Shown here one piece after another: positions 11,198-20,000 of a DNA stretch of 20,000 bases. Both the position numbers and the translations under genes were made by a program. Each line of letters begins with the position of its first letter. Position 1 is the stretch's first letter. Below the pieces are notes generated by a model. That model did no database searches, was not told the origin of the DNA, and saw only the letters and a program-made list of their open reading frames with translations. This DNA comes from Anaeromyces robustus (lineage: Eukaryota; Neocallimastigomycota; Neocallimastigomycetes; Neocallimastigales; Neocallimastigaceae): assembly GCA_002104895.1 (NCBI GenBank), contig MCFG01000533.1, positions 1-20,000 of the forward strand. Reading direction: 5' to 3'.

Positions 11198-11444
11198 AAA
11201 TTTATATGAAATTACATAAAATTATATTTTCTCTTTTTCATTCTTCAACCTATAAATATATTTATATATATATATATATATATATATAATCGTTGTTCAT
11301 CATTCTATAACATTAATTATAAAAATACCATTGTATATTTAATATTAATATAATTTTTTTATTATAAAAATATATAATATTTAACTTGTAATTTGTATTT
11401 ATTTTTTTTATTACTTTTCTATTATTAATTTTAATTTATATATT

Positions 11445-11486
<42 letters not shown>

Positions 11487-12319
11487 TATTCTTTTATTAT
11501 TTTTGTTTTCTTCTTAACATTTTTTTTTATTTAAGTTTTATAATTATAATTATTATATATTATAAAAAAATATTTTTTTTTAATCAATTTATTTTGGTAA
11601 ATGATAACAGTATTTATTTTAATACTACATATATAATAATAACGACAAACAAATAACAATACAATATTTTAATAAATATATATACTAAAAAAAAAAAAAA
11701 AAAAAAACTGTATTTATAAATCTTATATATATATATATATTAAAAAAAGACATTTTCTATATATTTTGAGTTTTAAATTATAATTTTTATTATTATAATG
11801 TTTTATATTATTTATGTATAAATATTTTATTTTATTTTATTTTATTTTATATATTATATATATAATTTAACTATTATTATTGATAAAATAAATAATAATT
11901 ATATATCATATATATATATATATATATAATTCTAATATTACAATTATAAATGATTAAAAAAAAAGCGTTTTTTTTTTTTTATCTATTTATATTTTTTTTA
12001 TATTGCTATTGTTAAATAAATAAATTATAAAAAATTTCTTAATATAAATTGGTTCTAATTATTTTTAAGAATGAATATTATAAAAAAAAAAAAGAAAAAT
12101 AGAAAAATAATAATCTTGAATGTATTAAGGTATACTACTTATATGTACTAATCTGTACTATATTTTAAGTTTTAATTTTTCTTTTTGATAAAAAAAATAG
12201 TAAGTATTATTATTATAATTAACAATTTCTGAAAAACTTTTTTTTTCTCTTTGACTGATAAATAATAATATCATATGAATTTAAATTATATATATTATAT
12301 ATATTATATTCTTTTTTTT
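11198..12319. other. Convergent spacer with AT microsatellites
   Basis: The 3' ends of the HMMR-like gene (+) and the DUF2423 gene (-) face each other here. It contains AT dinucleotide runs (about 11262-11289 and 11449-11480), a poly-A run (about 11686-11707), five TTTTA units (about 11825-11850) and a further AT run near 11910-11928. No coding sequence or RNA gene is supported. Terminators or poly-A sites are expected but cannot be placed in such A+T-rich sequence. Confidence 0.7.
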
Positions 12320-12966
12320 TTAAGATTGCATTTTTGCCATTTTTGCTTCTTTTATTCTTAATCTTTTCTTTTGTAAATTTTTATGTTTGTCTGCCTTCTT
12401 TTTAGCCTTTATTCTAGCAGCTCTTGCCTTTCTTCTAGATAAGAACATGTATTTATTAACTTTGGTTTCACCTTCCGAGTTTTCAGTTTCAGGTTTTGCA
12501 CCATCATCGACTTGCATTACAGATTCAACTTTTTCTTGAGCTAAAATAATTTTTTTATTTTTAAAATTTTTATTATAACAATATTATAACAATTATTTAT
12601 AATTATGGTTAATATAATAGTGAAACATTTATAAAATAAATGATTTTTTTTTTTTTTTAATTATGTCAAATATAAATATATTTATTATGAAAAACATTGA
12701 TTTTTTTTCTTTTTAATTATTAAATCATATTCATTTTTAATCAATTATTCTTATTTCTAATATATATTATTATTTTATTTAATATATTTACCAATTTCCT
12801 TTTCTTTTTCAAGTTCCTTTTCTCTTTCTTCTAATCTTTGTTTAGTAACCTCATGCATTTTTTTGGTAATTTCTTCCAACTTTTTATTTTCTATTGGTGC
12901 ATAGATTTCATTTCTTCTAATAGTTCTGAATCTTCTTTTAGTTTTTGAACGTAATGATTTAGCCAT
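12320..12966 (-). CDS. DUF2423 / LLPH-like small basic protein
   Basis: Model: complement(join(12320-12540, 12792-12966)), 131 aa. The 251-nt intron runs from GTAAAT to TTTTAG and splits the codon for G/A at residue 59 in phase. The N-terminus MAKSLRSKTKRRFR, followed by IYAPIE, is the signature of the fungal DUF2423 family (yeast YBL028C) and of the animal LLPH/LAPS18-like proteins. A charged helix follows (residues 28-57, Glu/Lys). After an acidic linker comes a very basic tail (RRKARAARIKAKKKADKHK, about 86-104), likely a nuclear or nucleolar signal. Known members are nuclear or nucleolar; an exact biochemical role is not established, and a link to ribosome assembly is inference. The length agrees with the family (about 105-130 aa). 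The second exon opens with AQEKVESV ahead of its first Met, so it is not a separate gene. Confidence 0.82.
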
Positions 12967-13118
12967 TTTTATATTTATATATAATATATAATTTTTAAAA
13001 TTAAATTTTTATTCTTTTATTATATATATATAATTTTTTTGAGTTAAATTATCAAATTTGATATTTATTAATTATTAAATATATATATACTTAATAATAA
13101 AAAAAATAATCTATTTCA

Positions 13119-13153
<35 letters not shown>

Positions 13154-14194
13154 ATTTTTTAAGAATTTTAACCAATCAAAACAAAATAATTATTTAAAAT
13201 TTTTTTATATAATTATTTATTATAAATTAGAAATAATATATTTACAAGAAAAGAATTAATAATAGTTTACCAATAAATTGATTATATTAAATTCAATAAA
13301 TTCAAGAGAATAAATAAATAAATAAAAATAATTTTAACTTTTAACTTTTGGTACAAATAAATTTATATTATATATAAAATGGTTTATATATAATAATAAA
13401 AAAGTTTTTCTTTTTTATTAATTGATTATTCAAAATATAATTTTTATATTAATAACAATACATATTACAAATATAAAACTTTATTTGTAATTGCTATTGA
13501 CTTAGTAAGCAATTATTAATACAGTAAATAAAAATATAAAAAAAGTTTAATTTCTGTATTTGAATTAATATAATAAAATTATTTATATGATGTAATAATA
13601 AAAAATAAAATTTATGATTTTAAAAAAATTGGAATGTAATAGGATATATTTTATTAGAATTATAATTTTTAAAATTTATAATATATATTTGCTGAACTTT
13701 TATAAATTTGAATTTGAATTTTAATTATAAATTTATTATATATTTATATACACATTTTAATTTTTTTTATTCTTTATTGTGTATAGTTCACGTATAAAAA
13801 AAAAAAAAAAAAAAGAAAGAAAGAAAGAAAATAAAGATCATAGAATTTAATATTATTATAATATATACCCATAATATTAAACCATATAAAGATTAATCAA
13901 ATAATTTATTAATATATAAAAAACAAAAAAAGAATAATTTAAAAAATAAATAGCATTACTGATAAAATCTATATTTATTATATTCAATTATTGAAATTAA
14001 AAAAAATTAAAAAAAAAAAAAAAAAAAGAAAGTGAATTAACCAATTTTATTTTATATAAATATATCTTATAAAAGATAAATACAATAATAATACATAATT
14101 CTTTCTTATATAAAAATCATGCGTAATAATTAACATTATTATTACTTGTTTAAAAAGATATATAGAGATATACATATTTACATAGTTATATAAA
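12967..14194. other. Divergent spacer between DUF2423 and LRR genes
   Basis: The promoters of two divergent genes must lie here. There are T- or A-runs at about 13121-13145, 13797-13814 and 14009-14026, and three to four GAAA units at about 13815-13829. The stretch 13190-13790 is unbroken AT-rich sequence without ORFs. No specific regulatory site can be supported. Confidence 0.65.
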
Positions 14195-14485
14195 ATGCTT
14201 TCATTAAATTCTTCAGATCATACAAAAGAACAAAAAAAGAAAAAAAAAAACACTTTTCCCTCCAATAGAAAATAGTAATTTTGTATCCATCATTAATAAT
14301 AGAAATATTGAAAATTATGATGAATCAAAAGGAAAAACTAATGACAAGAGTGAAAAGAAAAAAGGAAATAACAATTCTCGAGAAATGACGAAATCATCAA
14401 TGAATTTGAATGAAGAAAATTCAAATAAATTATCAAAGGATGGAAGTAAATATAGTATTCAAAAGAAGAATAGTCAAACTATAAC

Positions 14486-14517
<32 letters not shown>

Positions 14518-16263
14518 GTTCATCTCAATCATTGATATCTGATAAAAAGACATCTCATGAAAATCGAATAAACGGTAAAAAAATGAAAAAATCAAATGAA
14601 TTAAGTAATAATAATAAGAATGGAAAAGAAAAACAAATGAATTATATTAATAATAGTAGTAGTAATATAAATTTAAATTCCACTACTGTTGCTACTACTG
14701 CTACTACTACTACTACTACTACTAATAATAATAATAATAATAATAATAATAGTAATACCAATCTTTATAAAACGAATGAGAATAAAAAAAAATCTTTGTC
14801 AAAGCATATCAAACAATATACTGATAATTCTGATAATTTACCTATTAATAATGACAATAATAAAATAATAGAAAATACCAATAATAATAGTAAAAAAAAT
14901 ATTAAAAGAAAGACAAGTAATTATTCTAAACATTATAATATATATATAACGAAATTAAAATACTTAAATACTAAAAAAAATATTTATTATATTATATAAT
15001 TTTTTTTTATTTTAAAATTTTGTATCAAAGACTCAAGAGAAAAAGAGAAAGAACAAGAAAAGGAAAAAGAAAAAGAAGGTTGTATTACATTTAATATGAT
15101 ATGTCGTAGAAATATATTAAATTGGGAATTATTCAATACTGAACAATTGTAAACAAGAATATTTCTTAATATACTAATTATTTTCTCTTTTTTTTTTCTA
15201 TAAATTAATTAATTAAATATTATATATATATTTATATTTATATTTATATATTTAAATATTATAACATATCTTATTAATATATAAATGATAAAGGCATGTA
15301 ATGCTAGAACAAGTATCATATTTAAGATTAAGTGGTGAAAAAATTAGATTTATTTCTAATTTATCAGAATTTGTAACTCTAAAGAGCTTATATCTTAATG
15401 ATGTAAAATAGAATTAAAATATGATAAATATTGAAATAAATGTATATATTTTCAATTAAAACATTAATAAAAGTATTAATATATATATGTATATATATAT
15501 TTATTATAATAACATGTACAATAGAATTTAATTGAAAAAATTGAAAATATATCACATTTAAAAAAGTTAAGGTTTTTGTCTTTAACAAATAATAAAATTA
15601 AATCTATTGATAAAGGTGCTATCTCAGGATTAAATCAATTATTATTATTAGATTTATCACAAAATCATATTGAATATATAAATCCAAGTAATTAATATTA
15701 ATAATTAATTAATATTTTTTTATATAAAATATTTTTATAATTTATTTTTTATAATTACATATATTCATAATATTTTTATTATTTTACTGATATTAGGTGA
15801 AGAACTACCAAAATCTATACAATATCTATTTTTAATGGATAATCCTTTAATTGAACTACAGCCGTCATATAAAGAAATGTGTATTGAAAGTTTACCTGAA
15901 TTAATAGAAATTAATGGTGAGGATATTGATATCGATGAAAGGTAAAAATTTGTTTTATTATTATAATTATTATCAATTCTTCTTATTATTTAAATTTATT
16001 ATTATTTTATTAATGCATTATTATGATATATTATGTATTGTTATTCCATATTTTTTAATGAAATAAAACATAATAATTTTTAATAATTAATAAAAAATTT
16101 AAATTAAATTAAAAATAGTAATGAAACTGATGATGATGAAAGTGAAGAAGAAGATAATGATGATTATAATAATAATGATAATAAAAATGATGAAATGAGT
16201 TCTAACAATCAAAATGACAATTATGAAGATGATTATGAAGATAAATCTGAAGATAATCAATAA
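14195..16263 (+). CDS. LRRC46: LRRC46-like leucine-rich repeat protein, start uncertain
   Basis: Exons: start to 14916, 15031-15148, 15294-15402, 15525-15687, 15797-15941, 16119-16263. From the in-frame ATG at 14385 the product is 403 aa. The first 180 residues are Asn/Lys/Ser/Thr low complexity. A Glu/Lys stretch leads to the conserved part, GCITFNMICRRN (about 195-206) and EQLHVMLEQVSYLRL. Four to five LRRs of the LxxLxLxxNxI type follow (about 226-325: LYLNDNLIEKI, LRFLSLTNNKIKSI, LLLLDLSQNHIEYI, IQYLFLMDNP). Next come a cap (LPELIEINGEDID) and an acidic tail of 48 residues. Order and spacing follow animal LRRC46 (KRNL motif, LRRs, acidic tail). LRRC46 is a sperm flagellum protein in mouse; a role in zoospore flagella is inference. 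An ATG at 14195 lies upstream, but its frame ends at 14273. The frames would join if the A-tract at 14240-14250 had one base fewer. The donor at 14916 is less certain than the others. Confidence 0.75.
14487..14752 (+). repeat. Asn and Thr codon repeats in the LRR gene
   Basis: AAT repeats near 14488-14515 encode Asn runs. A mixed ACT then AAT tract near 14687-14752 encodes Thr then Asn runs. They stay in frame with the downstream exons, so the tracts are compatible with being translated. Confidence 0.8.
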
Positions 16264-16805
16264 TAAATATTTATAAATAAAAAAAAATTTATAAATAATA
16301 ATTAAGAAAAACAATTAATTATTATTTTATAAATCCTTTAATAAATATAATAATAACTTTTACTGTTCTACTTCTCTCTATTATTATTATAATTATTATT
16401 ATTATTATTCTTTTTACAATGAAGAAATCACAATAATAATTTTGTATATATGTAATAATAGTGAATATATTATAAATATCATAAATATTAGTTATTGTAT
16501 TATATGTATAATATTAAAACATAATAACAAAGAATACCAACATCAGCAACAACAACATTTACTAAAAAAATAAAAATAATAAAAATAATAATTATATTAA
16601 GAATTATAATAAATATATAACAATATATAACATTTTTTATTATTTATTATTAAATATAATAATAACATAAAACAAAAAAAAAAAAAAAAATAAATTTAAA
16701 ATGAAAACTAAAATATAAAATAAAAATTAATTTTTATATCAGAAGATTATTATTTTAATCAAATTTTATTATTTTATTCATTCCCCTTTTATATATATAT
16801 ATATA

Positions 16806-16842
<37 letters not shown>

Positions 16843-17011
16843 TAATATAACTACTTATATAATTTTTTAATATGTATAAAATAAAAAAGAAAAAAAAATA
16901 AAACAAAATAAGAAAAAAAAAAAAAAATATGTATAAAAATTTCAAGAACAGGATAGTAAGATAGTAATAAAAAAAAAGTTTTTTTAAACATATTCATTCG
17001 TATATCTAAAA
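16264..17011. other. Convergent spacer with AT and TTA microsatellites
   Basis: This holds the 3' sides of the LRR gene (+) and the F-box gene (-). An AT run and a TTA run (about 16791-16842) and A-runs near 16674-16690 and 16913-16927 are the only distinct features. No ORF or RNA gene is supported. Confidence 0.7.
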
Positions 17012-18857
<1,846 letters not shown>

Positions 18858-19124
18858 TGTATTTATTTCTCTGTTATTATTATTATTATTATTTTTATTA
18901 CTATGAATTATTATTATTATTTGAATATATTTCTAAATATTTTTTTATAATGAATTAATTCATCCAATTTATAAATGATTCAGATGATTTATATTTTATT
19001 TAAAGGAAATTTTATATTGAAATTTAAAATGAAAATGTAATAATTTTTTTGTTATTATTAAAAACATAATATTATTTCTATAATGAAAAAATGAAAATAT
19101 AAGATGTAAAAAAAGAATATTTAG

Positions 19125-19156
<32 letters not shown>

Positions 19157-20000
19157 AAGAAAAATAAATGAATTTTAAATTTTAAATTATTAAAAATTGA
19201 TTCTAAAATAAAATTTTAAATAATTAATCAAATTTCAAAATTGAAAGAAAATTAAATATATTACATTTATTTATTATTATTATTAATTATTTTTATTAAA
19301 AAAAAAAAAGAAAGGAAAATATAATTTTACTTTTAAATTATAATTAAATAAAATTGAATAAAAATCATGAAATTGAAATTTGAAATTAAATTATATTATC
19401 TATGAATTACTGAACTATAATTTACCTTTTTATATTTCTAAATAATCATTGTTGTTATTATTACGTTGATAAAAATTCAATAATACTACTAAAAATAAAT
19501 GCAAAAAAAAATTTTTTTTTATTATTTTCTTTCTAAAGTAAAAAAAAAAAAAGAAAAAAGAAAAAAAATTACAGAATATAGAAATAATAATTATATTATT
19601 TTAAACTTTTTTTTTTTTTTTTTGATAAATTTACCAAGATTTATACCAAGATTTTTAATAAATTAATATATGTTCAAAAATATATAAAAAATTTTAAAAA
19701 TATTATTTGTTACTTGAATATTCTATGAAATTTTTAAATATTTAATAATATTTTAAAAAAAAAAAAAATTACCATTATTAATATTCATATAATTTTTATT
19801 ATTATATATTTATTATTATAAAACCCCCCTTTTTTATATTTTATATTTAAATTGTAATTTTTTTTAAATACATTAATATTTTAATAATTTTATAATATAC
19901 ATTTTAATATAAAAAGTATTATTCTCTATTATATATAATTATATATAATATATATTTATTTTAAATTATTTTATTTAATTGATTATGGGTTACACAAAAA
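18858..20000. other. AT-rich flank upstream of the F-box gene
   Basis: This is the promoter side of the F-box gene, with no supported coding region. It holds a T-run followed by an A-run (about 19125-19159), further A- or T-runs (19301-19311, 19541-19568, 19609-19623, 19754-19768), a 12-bp tandem repeat TACCAAGATTTA/T (19632-19655) and a C6 run at 19824-19829. None can be tied to a function. Confidence 0.65.

Noticed and set aside
12320-12517. Independent 65-aa gene beside the DUF2423 exon
   Set aside because: The frame extends upstream to a TTTTAG acceptor and joins the MAKSLR exon in phase, giving a normal family length.
19824-19829. C6 run in the right flank
   Set aside because: It is odd in an A+T-rich spacer, but too short and isolated to support any role.

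Overview
The window looks like nuclear DNA of an anaerobic gut fungus (Neocallimastigomycota: Piromyces, Neocallimastix, Anaeromyces, Orpinomyces and relatives). The grounds are: spacers that are almost pure A and T, with long poly-A/T and AT-only microsatellites; short spliceosomal introns with GT..AG ends; Asn-rich proteins; a DUF2423-type protein (a family common in fungi); and a flagella-type leucine-rich-repeat gene, which fits a fungus with flagellated zoospores. Dictyostelids share the AT and Asn bias but have no flagella. The assignment is inference; no marker gene is present.

Layout. 1-827: AT-rich flank with a 35-bp direct repeat at the left edge. 828-2861 (+): ten-exon ING-family PHD-finger protein (273 aa). 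2862-3889: spacer with an AAAT array. 3890-11197 (+): five-exon gene for a 2118-aa coiled-coil protein with HMMR/RHAMM-like N- and C-termini. 11198-12319: convergent spacer. 12320-12966 (-): two-exon DUF2423/LLPH-like small basic protein (131 aa). 12967-14194: divergent spacer. About 14195/14385-16263 (+): six-exon LRR protein resembling LRRC46, with an uncertain start. 16264-17011: convergent spacer. 17012-18857 (-): three-exon F-box protein with an Asn-rich body (482 aa). 18858-20000: AT-rich flank.

All gene models were built by hand from splice signals, reading-frame phase and protein similarity recalled from family knowledge. Every internal junction keeps frame. The five genes are not an operon and no mobile element, tRNA or CRISPR array was seen. 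The shared theme is modest: two of the five (HMMR-like, LRRC46-like) belong to microtubule, centrosome or flagellum biology. The other three are a chromatin reader, a probable nucleolar protein and a probable ubiquitin-ligase adaptor. The most useful results are the recovery of the HMMR-type ends on a roughly 2.1-kb-residue-scale, proline-free coiled coil, the LRRC46-like gene, and a 16-nt microexon in the ING gene.
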